Below are positions 17,666 through 25,448 of a stretch of 64,000 bases of DNA, in pieces. The translations under genes and the position numbers were made by a program. The notes beneath the pieces are model-generated. The model saw nothing but the letters and a program-made list of their open reading frames with translations. It searched no databases and was not told the DNA's origin. Source of the stretch: HGM11368 sp051883395 (GTDB lineage Bacteria > Bacillota > Clostridia > Christensenellales > UBA3700); NCBI GenBank assembly GCA_051883395.1, contig JBJETQ010000021.1:12159-76158 (forward strand), given 5' to 3'. How positions within the stretch are numbered: position 1 is the stretch's first letter; the number at the start of each line of letters is the position of its first letter.

Positions 17666-19089
17666 TGTTTCACCCTCCCGATAAGCAGATTGGAACCTTT
17701 GCCAAACTTGGTAATTTCCTGCATGTCAACGCCCAGTTCTCTTGCCAGAATTTCCATAATTCTCGAAGTGCAGAAGCCCGACTGGCACCTTCCCATGCCT
17801 GCTCTTGTTCTTCTCTTGACTCCGTCTAGGTCCTTGGCCCCCAAAGGTCTGTTGATACTATCTACTATTTCGCCTTCGGTTACGACTTCGCATCGACAAA
17901 CCACCTTGCCGTACAAAGGGTTGTCGGCAATGGCTTGTCTTCTTTCTTCGTCCGACATCGTAGCAAATTGTCTGATGCCTTTGCGAACAGGATTAAAGTC
18001 GGAGTTGACTCCCAGCGAGAGATAGCCTGCGACTTCCTTTGCAACGTGTACCGCAATAGCAGGAGCAGACGTAAGTCCCGGAGATTCGATACCTGCCACG
18101 TTATAGAAACCTTGTTTTTCGCTCATTCCTATCACAAAATCACCTTCCACGTTGTGCGCCCTGAGTCCGCTGAATTGCGTGATGACCATTCTCTTGTTGA
18201 GCGTCGGAACGCTTTGACACGCTTTTGCGAATGCGTCGTTCAATCCTTCTACCGTAGTGGCCGTACCCTGTTTGTCATCTACGTCCACAGCCGTAGGTCC
18301 GAGCAAAACGTTGCCGTGAGTGGTAGGCGTAACCAATATGCCTTTGCCCATTGCGGTAGGCAACTGGAATAAAGTTTTTCCTGCGATATATCCGCTCGTC
18401 TTGTCGAGCAACATATATTCTCCCTTTCTTGCCACGATTTTCATCTTGTCGTCGCACACCATATTGTTGATTTCATCTGCAAAAACGCCTGCGCAGTTGA
18501 TGACAAGGTCGGCGCCATACCTGCTTCCGTCTTCACATTCAACCACCCATTCGCCGTCATTTTTTATGGACGTTACCTTTTTGTTAAATTCAAAACTAAC
18601 TCCGTTGGTATATGCATTTTCCGCATAAGCAATGGTCATCTCGTAAGGACCGACTATGCCCGAAGTCGGTGCGACGAGAGCGGCTACGACCTTTTCGCTG
18701 ACGTAAGGTTCCTGCTCTCTTACCTTGTCGCCCATCAGCACTTCCAGCCCTTCAACTCCGTTTTTTACGCCCTTTTGATACAATTCCGTAAGAGCAGGGA
18801 AGTCCTTTTCGTCAAAACACAACACCATTGCCCCTATTCTCTTAAAAGGAAAATCGAGTTCTTTGGACAACCTGTCAAACATCGGATTGCCTGCAATATT
18901 GAACTTCGCTTTCAACGTTCCCGGTTTTGCGTCAAAACCTGCATGCACGATACCCGAATTTGCCTTGCTTGTTCCGCAAGCAACGTCGTTGTTGCTTTCC
19001 AGTACCACAATACTTGCGTCATAGCGGGAAAGTTCTCTGGCTATCGAACAACCAATAATTCCTGCGCCTACAATAACGATTCTTTTCAT
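17662..19089 (-). CDS. glpA: FAD-dependent glycerol-3-phosphate dehydrogenase (GlpA-like) with BFD-type [2Fe-2S] domain
   Basis: A 475-residue flavoprotein oxidising glycerol-3-phosphate to dihydroxyacetone phosphate. The DAO-fold FAD motif IVIVGAGIIGCSIARELS opens the protein, and SKANSGIVHAGFDAKPG is the family substrate/flavin region. The C-terminal BFD-like domain has four cysteines in VVCRCEVV and GRCQSGFC, which bind a cluster. The open frame reaches further upstream, but the ATG at 19089 has an AGGAGAG ribosome site and starts the Rossmann strand. First gene of a coupled three-gene operon (dehydrogenase, oxidoreductase, DUF1667), followed by glpK. L-2-hydroxyglutarate oxidase is a related fold, but the operon favours G3P. 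Confidence 0.9.
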   Translation of the reverse strand: MKRIVIVGAGIIGCSIARELSRYDASIVVLESNNDVACGTSKANSGIVHAGFDAKPGTLKAKFNIAGNPMFDRLSKELDFPFKRIGAMVLCFDEKDFPALTELYQKGVKNGVEGLEVLMGDKVREQEPYVSEKVVAALVAPTSGIVGPYEMTIAYAENAYTNGVSFEFNKKVTSIKNDGEWVVECEDGSRYGADLVINCAGVFADEINNMVCDDKMKIVARKGEYMLLDKTSGYIAGKTLFQLPTAMGKGILVTPTTHGNVLLGPTAVDVDDKQGTATTVEGLNDAFAKACQSVPTLNKRMVITQFSGLRAHNVEGDFVIGMSEKQGFYNVAGIESPGLTSAPAIAVHVAKEVAGYLSLGVNSDFNPVRKGIRQFATMSDEERRQAIADNPLYGKVVCRCEVVTEGEIVDSINRPLGAKDLDGVKRRTRAGMGRCQSGFCTSRIMEILARELGVDMQEITKFGKGSNLLIGRVKQ

Positions 19090-19101
19090 AATTCTCTCCT
19101 G

Positions 19102-19143
19102 TTTTGTTAACAAAATTATAACACCTTTGCGGCGGCTTTTCAA
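19102..19143 (-). promoter_or_regulatory. Promoter and palindromic operator of the glycerol operon
   Basis: Minus strand TTGAAA (19143-19138), 17-base spacer, TATAAT (19120-19115). The next bases toward the gene form a perfect 14-base palindrome TTTTGTTAACAAAA (19102-19115) that overlaps the transcription start, a good position for a repressor site. The regulator is not identified. Confidence 0.65.
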
Positions 19144-19308
19144 TAGGTAAAATATTAATCTACATATAATTATAAAATATTTTAACCATAAATCACCGCC
19201 GACACCATCCAAGCCGGCAACGACGACAATATAGATTACGATTTTCCTGCTTGTGTTCATTATGAATAAACATCTTGTTCTTTGCACAATCTACGTACAG
19301 GAGGAAGT

Positions 19309-19740
19309 ATGGACAAACAATCTCGCAATCTTATCAAAAAATGTAACAGCGGCGCAAAAATTGCGCTAAATACTTTGGAGTATCTATTACAGTATATTCA
19401 AAGAGAGCAAATGAAAGTATCCGTCAGCGATTTGGCAGTCAGACACAGAAATTACATCGACGAATCCAATTCTGTTTTGCTGTCGCAACAAATCAAACCC
19501 GACAATCCTTCGCCTTTCATCAGAAAAATGGCGCATGGCATTACAAAAATGCGCCTTAAAAAAGACGCAGGCGACAAACACATTGCCATAATGATAATTC
19601 AAGGCGCAGATAAGGGCATCAAACAACTTAATGCTCAAATTGCTAAAAATTCCGACGCTTCGGAACAAGCAAAAAAGCTCTCCGACAAATTGATTACGCT
19701 CCAACAAGATACCATCAAATCGCTAAAAATATTTTTATGA
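19309..19740 (+). CDS. Helical protein of unknown function, 143 residues
   Basis: The start is the ATG at 19309, preceded by a strong ribosome site (aggagga). The product has no signal peptide or membrane segment and is predicted to be nearly all helix, rich in Lys, Gln and Ile, with possible four-helix-bundle character (segments around residues 13-32, 68-82, 85-110 and 115-140). A conserved-looking IMIIQGADKGIKQLN segment resembles ferritin-like or DUF2383-type bundles only loosely. It is transcribed divergently from the glycerol operon. No function can be assigned. Confidence 0.6.
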   Translation: MDKQSRNLIKKCNSGAKIALNTLEYLLQYIQREQMKVSVSDLAVRHRNYIDESNSVLLSQQIKPDNPSPFIRKMAHGITKMRLKKDAGDKHIAIMIIQGADKGIKQLNAQIAKNSDASEQAKKLSDKLITLQQDTIKSLKIFL

Positions 19741-20059
19741 GCCAAAAATATCGATATGTATCGGGTTTTTTGACTTAAAAATTATTTTTTTGAGCCGTTT
19801 TTATAGTGTAAAAGCAATATAAATCATTTGATTTAAAATATCAATTCCGTATAATTTATTATCTGAAAAGGCGTATTTTTGATAAAATATGCCTTTTCAG
19901 ACATATTTTTGACAGCAAAGATTTCTCACATAATGTCAACAGATTAAATTTTGAGCTTAAAAATCCAAAATTAGCGACAAGTATCGGGTTTTTCAATGTC
20001 AATTAATCATTTTGCATATTATTTTTGCTTCAACATAATATAGTTATAGGAGAATAATC
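19741..20059. other. Gene-free AT-rich interval before yabP
   Basis: No ORF or RNA gene recognised. Two loose copies of a gtatcgggttttt motif (about 19756-19769 and 19980-19996) end in T runs and could be weak terminators. A tagGAGAATaatc ribosome site for yabP closes the interval. Confidence 0.5.
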
Positions 20060-20377
20060 ATGACATCTGACAATATAAACAACAAATATGACGTTGCAAA
20101 CAACAAAAATGAAAAGACTGGGGCTTCTTTCAACTCGATAACCATAGATTTCGGCCAGCAGTTCGTAATAAAGGGCGTTACAGGTATAGCCGAATCGACC
20201 GATAAGTCTTTAATCGCCTATTTGGGAGAAAATACTTTGAGTATAGCCGGAGACAATCTCAATCTTGTTCAACTTGACGTAGACCAAAAATTTGCAATAG
20301 TGTCCGGTAGCGTATCTATTGTCAAATACAATCAGGGCAAGGGTAAGTTATCGTTGCTAAAAAAACTCGTAAAATAA
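20060..20377 (+). CDS. yabP: YabP/YqfC-family sporulation protein
   Basis: A 105-residue protein. Residues 25-95 match the YabP/YqfC pattern: an opening strand (SITIDFGQQFVIKGVTGI), a middle element with LIAYLGENTLSIAGDNLNLVQLDVDQK, and a closing GSVSIVKYN strand. YabP is made in the mother cell and is needed for spore cortex or coat assembly in Bacillus. The Asn-rich first 20 residues are extra. It is followed one base later by a YabQ-like gene, the pairing known from Bacillus and Clostridium, which supports the call. Confidence 0.75.
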   Translation: MTSDNINNKYDVANNKNEKTGASFNSITIDFGQQFVIKGVTGIAESTDKSLIAYLGENTLSIAGDNLNLVQLDVDQKFAIVSGSVSIVKYNQGKGKLSLLKKLVK

Positions 20378-20378
20378 T

Positions 20379-20729
20379 ATGCTAGCACAAAACGATTTGA
20401 CTCAGAGTCCGACACATCAGGCTCTGGCACTAGGCATATTCCTATTGGTAGGAATAATAGTCGGAATACTCAACGTAGCTATCAAAATTGTCAAAGACAA
20501 ATTTGCCAGACGACTATGGAGTAAGTACACGATTGACTTTTTCAGGGTCGTAATAGACGGTCTCTCCTTTGCTCTGTCCCAGTATGCTTATTTCGATTTT
20601 GATATACAAGCCTTTCATGTTGCTGCTTACGTTACTGCGGCAAGCGTTACATACAACTTAATATACAACAAACTAATACCTGAAATAAAAAACTACATAT
20701 TCACAAAACGGTTAAAACAAAAATCATAA
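20379..20729 (+). CDS. yabQ: YabQ-like spore cortex membrane protein
   Basis: A 116-residue membrane protein with three hydrophobic segments (about residues 15-38, 50-70 and 78-96) and a basic tail. The sequence is too divergent for a firm family match, but its place one base after yabP, its size and topology (early helix, then FFRVVIDGLSFALSQYAYF) fit YabQ, which is needed for spore cortex formation. In Bacillus the pair is followed by divIC, which is absent here. Confidence 0.6.
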   Translation: MLAQNDLTQSPTHQALALGIFLLVGIIVGILNVAIKIVKDKFARRLWSKYTIDFFRVVIDGLSFALSQYAYFDFDIQAFHVAAYVTAASVTYNLIYNKLIPEIKNYIFTKRLKQKS

Positions 20730-20862
20730 ATTTTCAAATTTTCGGTTAAAAATTATGGACTTTTCGGTTAATTTGCTCGTTCAAAATAATTTCTCAAAAA
20801 ATATTCTAGATTGTTATAAATAAAAAATTTTTAAAAAAAATTAAAAAATTTTCAAAAAAGTA

Positions 20863-20965
20863 TTGCATTTATTGTGAATATGTGCTATCATATAGTTACA
20901 AAAGATGTCCTAACATTATGTAAAAATGCGATTGTTCTCCCCCAAGACGTCGCATTTTTACTTTT
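20863..20965 (+). ncRNA. Possible small RNA: promoter followed by a 12-bp terminator hairpin
   Basis: TTGCAT (20863-20868), 17-base spacer and TATCAT (20886-20891) form a promoter. About 25 bases later a perfect 12-bp stem (gtaaaaatgcga at 20920-20931 with tcgcatttttac at 20950-20961) ends in TTTT. A transcript of about 65 bases with a C-rich loop (ctccccc) would result. It matches no RNA family I know. Confidence 0.4.
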
Positions 20966-21592
20966 ATGGACAATTTGGTTATATATAAAATATGTATTTT
21001 TCGACAACTTAATTTATTCTGCCCGGCGTGTCTTTGTCGAAACAACTATGTCAACGACATTTAGCAACAGTCAACTCAATTTGATTCTTTTAATCAGTAT
21101 AACATGTGCTTACTATATAAGCTGCAACGAACATGTTATTTTTGCAATACTTATTTATCTTCTTGTCCACCAATTAACAAATCTATTTAAAACCCATATA
21201 ATATTATTCTGAATAAGATAGATTATAGTTACATCTCAAGCATGATTCGCTTATTAAACATAAATCGTACAGTTGTTGGCAATAATTTTGCAACGCCATC
21301 TTTTTAATTCCGGCAAATTATTATACATCTATAAGGCTACGCAAATTATCGTCTGCGACTTCATTCAAGATTTAACCCGACAAATTATTTCATTCGCACC
21401 AATGAAAAGATGATACCTGTCCTGTTAAGCGACAGCTTGTTCCTGAATTAACTCAAAATTGAAAACATCACTTAGCATCAAAATTATTGTATTTTATTAT
21501 AGTCAATCAGAGAACACGTCCAAAGCAACAGTAATTTCCTGAATTTTATATAAAATTATATTTTTTCAGAGCAGAATTCGACAGATAAATTA

Positions 21593-21615
21593 TGTTTCAC
21601 AATTTGCGTGAAACT
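21593..21615. other. Split parS-like inverted repeat
   Basis: TGTTTCAC, seven bases, GTGAAACT: the two parS half sites with extra spacing. ParB normally needs the halves adjacent, so this may be a decayed site or a different operator. Confidence 0.4.
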
Positions 21616-21870
21616 TGGTTGAAAATTCTTTGGTAAGACCCGATTTTTTCGTTTTGAAAAACCGTAGAAATATAATTAATAATTATAGAAACGCCATATT
21701 TTGCCACATTTTTGCCCGATTTTAGCTAATTTTTGGCTGTTTTTTGCATTTTCGGGCTTTTGTACGGCGACGATAAATTTTATTTGGCTCACAATGGCTC
21801 TCAAAACACAGTTTTTGCCCCATTTTCCACCATTCCTGCAATATCAGCTTAGCGTCGTCTGATATGTATT

Positions 21871-21886
21871 TGTTCCACGTGAAACT
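21871..21886. other. parS site (ParB binding)
   Basis: TGTTCCACGTGAAACT, one base from the Bacillus parS sequence TGTTCCACGTGAAACA. ParB encoded at 30.7 kb would load here and spread for origin segregation. Confidence 0.88.
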
Positions 21887-21958
21887 TCTGATATGGATAA
21901 GAACTGTTATTATTAATTACAAATATCTTCGATATATTTAGCGATAAGAGTTTACTTC

Positions 21959-21974
21959 CGTTTCACGTGGAACA
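21959..21974. other. parS site, inverted copy
   Basis: CGTTTCACGTGGAACA, the reverse complement of the first site with one end base changed, 72 bases away. Confidence 0.88.
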
Positions 21975-22288
21975 AACTTGTCAAAAATATAGTAGGATTT
22001 ATATAAATTGTTGCGTGATACTATCTATTTGATAAAAATGTCTGAGAAGTTATAGCTTATGTAGTGAGTTTAAGAAACATGTTTATTTATAACGTTTGTC
22101 AGAATCATCTACAAAGAACGTTTTCTGTAATTAATTTGCAGGGTTGCATTTCATCTCGAATTGATTTTGTAATATTCGGTTCTGCGATAAAAAGTAAAAA
22201 CAAATGAGAATGTGAGAATAGCAGCACCTAAAATACTAAATAATGTTTATATAACGTAATTTGCTTTAAAATATTTATTTAGCTCTTT

Positions 22289-22304
22289 TGTTTCACGAGA
22301 AACG
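22289..22304. other. Degenerate parS-like site
   Basis: TGTTTCACGAGAAACG differs from TGTTTCACGTGAAACA at one core base and the last base. Confidence 0.55.
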
Positions 22305-22675
22305 TTGATAACTCTATATATACTGCTTCTAATGTATACATCTACTCCAAAGCTCCTGCAATTATATGTCATGCAGAGTATAATGATAATTTATGCTGCA
22401 AGGCAACAAAACATATGCTTTATATTAGTATCAAATTATTTTCATTCGCTGTCGTACAATTACCATTGATTATTTGTGTTGTATTATTATTAGTTATACA
22501 TTTAATATGAACTATATCGTTAAAAATCAACCATCACACTTTGCGATTTCTTAACTTATATAATAATCTGTCCGTACTTTTTCTGCATTATTCTTAGCGT
22601 GGGGGTTACCCGATTGCATGCATATACCTTTATTGCAGTAACTGTTCGTCAAATCTGTATATATGGATAATTTAC

Positions 22676-22704
22676 TTGACAGTTGATTTTTATTATATTA
22701 TACT
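22676..22704 (+). promoter_or_regulatory. Promoter of the rpmH operon
   Basis: TTGACA (22676-22681), 17-base spacer, TATACT (22699-22704), 51 bases before the rpmH start. Confidence 0.75.
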
Positions 22705-22755
22705 TTATTGGCTAAATATTTATTTTACGATATTATAATAAGTGAGGGTATAAAC

Positions 22756-22890
22756 ATGAAAAGGACATTCCAACCAAAAAAGAGACAACGTAGCAAAGTT
22801 CACGGATTCAGAGAAAGAATGCGTTCAAAGAGTGGTAGAAACGTGCTTAAAAGACGTCGCAACAAGGGCAGACACGCTCTGACCGCATAA
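22756..22890 (+). CDS. rpmH: 50S ribosomal protein L34
   Basis: A 44-residue, highly basic protein with the invariant L34 sequence pattern MKRTFQPKKRQR...HGFRERM...GRNVLKRRRNKGRHALTA. The ATG at 22756 has a GAGGGT ribosome site; an in-frame upstream extension is not part of L34. It heads the conserved rpmH-rnpA-yidD-yidC-khpB string that lies next to dnaA in most Bacillota; here dnaA is 10 kb further on. Confidence 0.98.
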   Translation: MKRTFQPKKRQRSKVHGFRERMRSKSGRNVLKRRRNKGRHALTA

Positions 22891-22894
22891 CAAA

Positions 22895-23227
22895 ATGCAA
22901 AAGAAGTACAGGCTGTCCGGTAGACGAGTATTCAATTATCTTTACCGCAAAGGGACAAGCGTTGCGTGCGGACAGTTGGTACTCATATACGCACCGTCCA
23001 GATATCCGCTTAAAGTAGGCGTTGTCGTAAGCAAAAAGGTCGGCAAAGCCGTGGTGCGTAACAAAATAAGACGGCGAATCAAAGAAGCTTTCAGATTGAT
23101 GATACCGCACGTAGCTGACAATTACAATTACGTTGTGGTCGCCCGTCCGCAGATTGCGACTTTAAGTTATGCTCAAATAAGAAATTCTTTGATTGGCGTA
23201 CTAAAAAAAGCAAAATTGTACAATTAA
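22895..23227 (+). CDS. rnpA: Ribonuclease P protein component
   Basis: A 110-residue RnpA, the protein cofactor that helps the RNase P RNA bind the pre-tRNA leader. The RNR motif is visible as AVVRNKIRRRIKEAFR (about residues 50-65), and YRLSGRRVFNYLYRKG is the usual N-terminal fold. It starts four bases after rpmH stops and is followed six bases later by yidD. Confidence 0.96.
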   Translation: MQKKYRLSGRRVFNYLYRKGTSVACGQLVLIYAPSRYPLKVGVVVSKKVGKAVVRNKIRRRIKEAFRLMIPHVADNYNYVVVARPQIATLSYAQIRNSLIGVLKKAKLYN

Positions 23228-23233
23228 TTATCT

Positions 23234-23473
23234 ATGAAAGTTACTCGTGCGCTCATTGGCTACTACAAGCGTTTTATCAATCCGCTATTTCCGTCTTCTT
23301 GCATATACACGCCCAGTTGTTCGGCATATATGCTTCAAGCCGTAGCAAAGCGTGGCGTTGTCGTAGGCGTCGCCAAAGGCATAGCGAGAATTTGTAGATG
23401 CAATCCTTGGCACAAGGGCGGTTTCGACCCTGTCAAGGACAATTTTAAAGGAAATGCAAAATGGCTTTTATGA
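23234..23473 (+). CDS. yidD: Membrane protein insertion efficiency factor YidD
   Basis: A 79-residue protein with the family signature RFINPLFPSSCIYTPSCSAYMLQAV and RICRCNPWHKGGFDPV. YidD is a small inner-membrane-associated protein whose gene sits between rnpA and yidC and which assists YidC-dependent insertion. Its 3' end overlaps yidC by 13 bases. Confidence 0.96.
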   Translation: MKVTRALIGYYKRFINPLFPSSCIYTPSCSAYMLQAVAKRGVVVGVAKGIARICRCNPWHKGGFDPVKDNFKGNAKWLL

Positions 23474-24468
23474 CTATTCTTGCCTCGACTGTTGACCAAG
23501 TCGAGATGACCAACCTTGTCGGAAAGTTGCTGTTATTGCTTAGAGATTGGGTAGGCAACTTCGGCTGGACGGTAGTGGTATTTACGATACTGTTGCGCTT
23601 GGTATTATTGCCGCTTGATTTATGGCAAAAGTTTTCTATGCGCAAACAGCAAAAGAAAATGGCGGCACTTCAACCTAAACTTGCCAAAATTCAAAAGCAA
23701 TATGCCAACAACCCCGACATGCTCAGACAAAAACAATACGAACTTCAACGTTCTTCGGGCGTCAATATGCTGGCTTCATGCCTGCCTATGATTGTTACGA
23801 TGGTTGTGTTTTTCGTCGTGTTTGCAGGTTTCAGAGCCTTGGTCGTTTATGACAATCAGCTTATCGTTGCACGTCTCAACGACGCATACAACGAGATGGT
23901 AGCCCAAGGGGCAACGGCGGAAGAAATCAACGCACATCTGGCGGCGATGTATCAACCGGAAGGCTGGTTATGGATCAAAAACGTGCATATGTCCGACATA
24001 GGAACCAACGTCATTCCAAGTTACGAAAACTTTATCAGTTCGGGCTGGGGCGGCATCAACGCTACTTTGCCTAACGGTTTGTCCGCAAGCTACGAAACTC
24101 TTGTCGGACCTGCAATGGAACTTTATAACAAACAATCATTCTGGGACGTTGCACGTTGGAACGGTTATTTTATCTTGCCTGTTCTGGCAATAGCAACCAG
24201 CTTTTTGTCAACGCTGCTTCTTCAAAAAATGCAACCTCAAAACAATATGGCGGCAAGCGAAGAACAGCAAAAAGCGCAACAAAAATCTATGAAAATGATG
24301 AATTATATTATGCCTTTGATGCTTGGTGTATTTGCGATAATGTATAGCGCAGCATTTGCAATTTATTACGTAATGAGCAACATACTCAGCACCATTACTT
24401 CTGTCATTTTCAATCTTGCCATCAAAAGAGCGGACAAAAAAGCGGAGAGTAAAGCGACCAACGCCTGA
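23461..24468 (+). CDS. yidC: YidC/Oxa1-family membrane insertase (SpoIIIJ type)
   Basis: A 335-residue insertase. TM1 with the conserved hydrophilic-groove Arg is in WTVVVFTILLRLVLLPLDLW; a basic cytoplasmic hairpin follows (FSMRKQQKKMAALQPKLAKIQKQY). Further TMs are around LASCLPMIVTMVVFFVVFAG, ILPVLAIATSFLSTLL and IMPLMLGVFAIMYSAAFAIYYVMSN. An insert of about 100 residues lies between TM2 and TM3. No lipobox Cys follows the N-terminus, unlike B. subtilis SpoIIIJ. In spore formers this paralogue supports the SpoIIIA-SpoIIQ channel. Confidence 0.95.
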   Translation: MAFMTILASTVDQVEMTNLVGKLLLLLRDWVGNFGWTVVVFTILLRLVLLPLDLWQKFSMRKQQKKMAALQPKLAKIQKQYANNPDMLRQKQYELQRSSGVNMLASCLPMIVTMVVFFVVFAGFRALVVYDNQLIVARLNDAYNEMVAQGATAEEINAHLAAMYQPEGWLWIKNVHMSDIGTNVIPSYENFISSGWGGINATLPNGLSASYETLVGPAMELYNKQSFWDVARWNGYFILPVLAIATSFLSTLLLQKMQPQNNMAASEEQQKAQQKSMKMMNYIMPLMLGVFAIMYSAAFAIYYVMSNILSTITSVIFNLAIKRADKKAESKATNA

Positions 24469-24492
24469 CTCCGTTTATCATAAGGAGTAAAT

Positions 24493-25305
24493 ATGAAAAG
24501 TGTAGAAATTACGGCTTCCAGCTATGACGAAGCCTTGGCAAAAGCATTGGAAGAATTGGGCTTGACGCTCAAACAAGTTGACGTAACGAGCGTCAAAGAG
24601 AGCGGCATTATACGCAAAAAGACCACTATCGTAGTGGAAGCAAGACCTTCGGCAGAAGAATTGGCTTTCAATTTTGTCAACGGAATAATAGAAAAAATGC
24701 AACTCAACGTCGAAGCAACTCTCAAAGAAAGCGATGACGCTATCGAAATAGACCTGTCGGGAGAAGATACTTCTAAACTTATAGGTTATCGTGGCGACGT
24801 GTTGGACAGTCTTCAATATCTTGCTCTGCTCGTTGCCGGCAAAAATAATCCAAAGGGCAAGAGAATGGTGATAGACGGCGAAAATTATAGAGAAAAACGT
24901 ACCGTAACGCTCACAAAACTAGCCAAAAGACTTGCTTTTAAAGCGGCAAAATCGGGCGAAATCATCAGTCTGGAACCTATGAATCCTTTTGAAAGAAGAA
25001 TTATTCATTCGGCGCTGGCAGAAGATAAATACGTTACCACTTCTTCCGAAGGAGAAGAACCTAACAGATACGTTACTATCGTTCCTAACAAAACCAAACG
25101 AAACAACGAGCGCTCCGACAGAAGGGACAGGAGAGAAAAGAGAGAGAAGAAGTCTTACGACGACTATGACGTAGAAATTCCTGTACCTGAACAAAAAGAA
25201 GAGCAGGAAAAGGATATGTACAACACCGAATATTCCCGCAATTTCAAAAAGAAAGGAGCAGGCAAAATCAAATCTTACGGCGCTCCGAAATCAAAATATT
25301 TTTAA
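24493..25305 (+). CDS. khpB: RNA-binding protein KhpB/Jag
   Basis: A 270-residue protein with a Jag-N domain (residues 1-50, VEITASSYDEALAKALEELG), a KH domain (about 75-150, including LIGYRGDVLDSLQYLALL) and an R3H domain (about 150-205, ending NPFERRIIHSAL...EEPNRYVTIVP). The C-terminal 65 residues are a highly charged tail rich in Arg, Lys and Glu. KhpB with KhpA binds many RNAs and affects cell division and elongation. It follows yidC after a ribosome site (taaggag). Confidence 0.95.
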   Translation: MKSVEITASSYDEALAKALEELGLTLKQVDVTSVKESGIIRKKTTIVVEARPSAEELAFNFVNGIIEKMQLNVEATLKESDDAIEIDLSGEDTSKLIGYRGDVLDSLQYLALLVAGKNNPKGKRMVIDGENYREKRTVTLTKLAKRLAFKAAKSGEIISLEPMNPFERRIIHSALAEDKYVTTSSEGEEPNRYVTIVPNKTKRNNERSDRRDRREKREKKSYDDYDVEIPVPEQKEEQEKDMYNTEYSRNFKKKGAGKIKSYGAPKSKYF

Positions 25306-25311
25306 AAATAA

Positions 25312-25347
25312 ACGGCTTAGACGATATATCGCTAAGCCGTAATTTTT
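25312..25347 (+). terminator. Terminator after khpB
   Basis: Stem acggcttag/ctaagccgt (25312-25320 with 25332-25340), an inner cgatatatcg palindrome and a T-rich tail. Confidence 0.8.
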
Positions 25348-25448
25348 CAATAATTTTTATAATCGACGCAAATTTGTATCTTCAAATTTCCGCTTTGTCT
25401 GGCAAACGTATTTTTGACGATAAACTCGCTCAATCTATTTGTTTTCAT

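Larger units (their letters stand above)
20966..22675. other. Gene-poor AT-rich interval carrying parS-like sites
   Basis: About 1.7 kb between the small-RNA candidate and the rpmH promoter. No convincing ORF, tRNA or rRNA was found; a 54-residue hydrophobic frame near 21048-21212 is not supported. It contains several gtttcac/gtgaaac sites listed separately. No TTATCCACA box was seen here, so it looks like a ParB-loading zone rather than the unwinding site. Confidence 0.6.

Noticed and set aside
20874..21212. 112-residue hydrophobic ORF after yabQ
   Set aside because: Its start lies between the -35 and -10 boxes of the predicted small-RNA promoter and its first third crosses a perfect terminator hairpin; no ribosome site.
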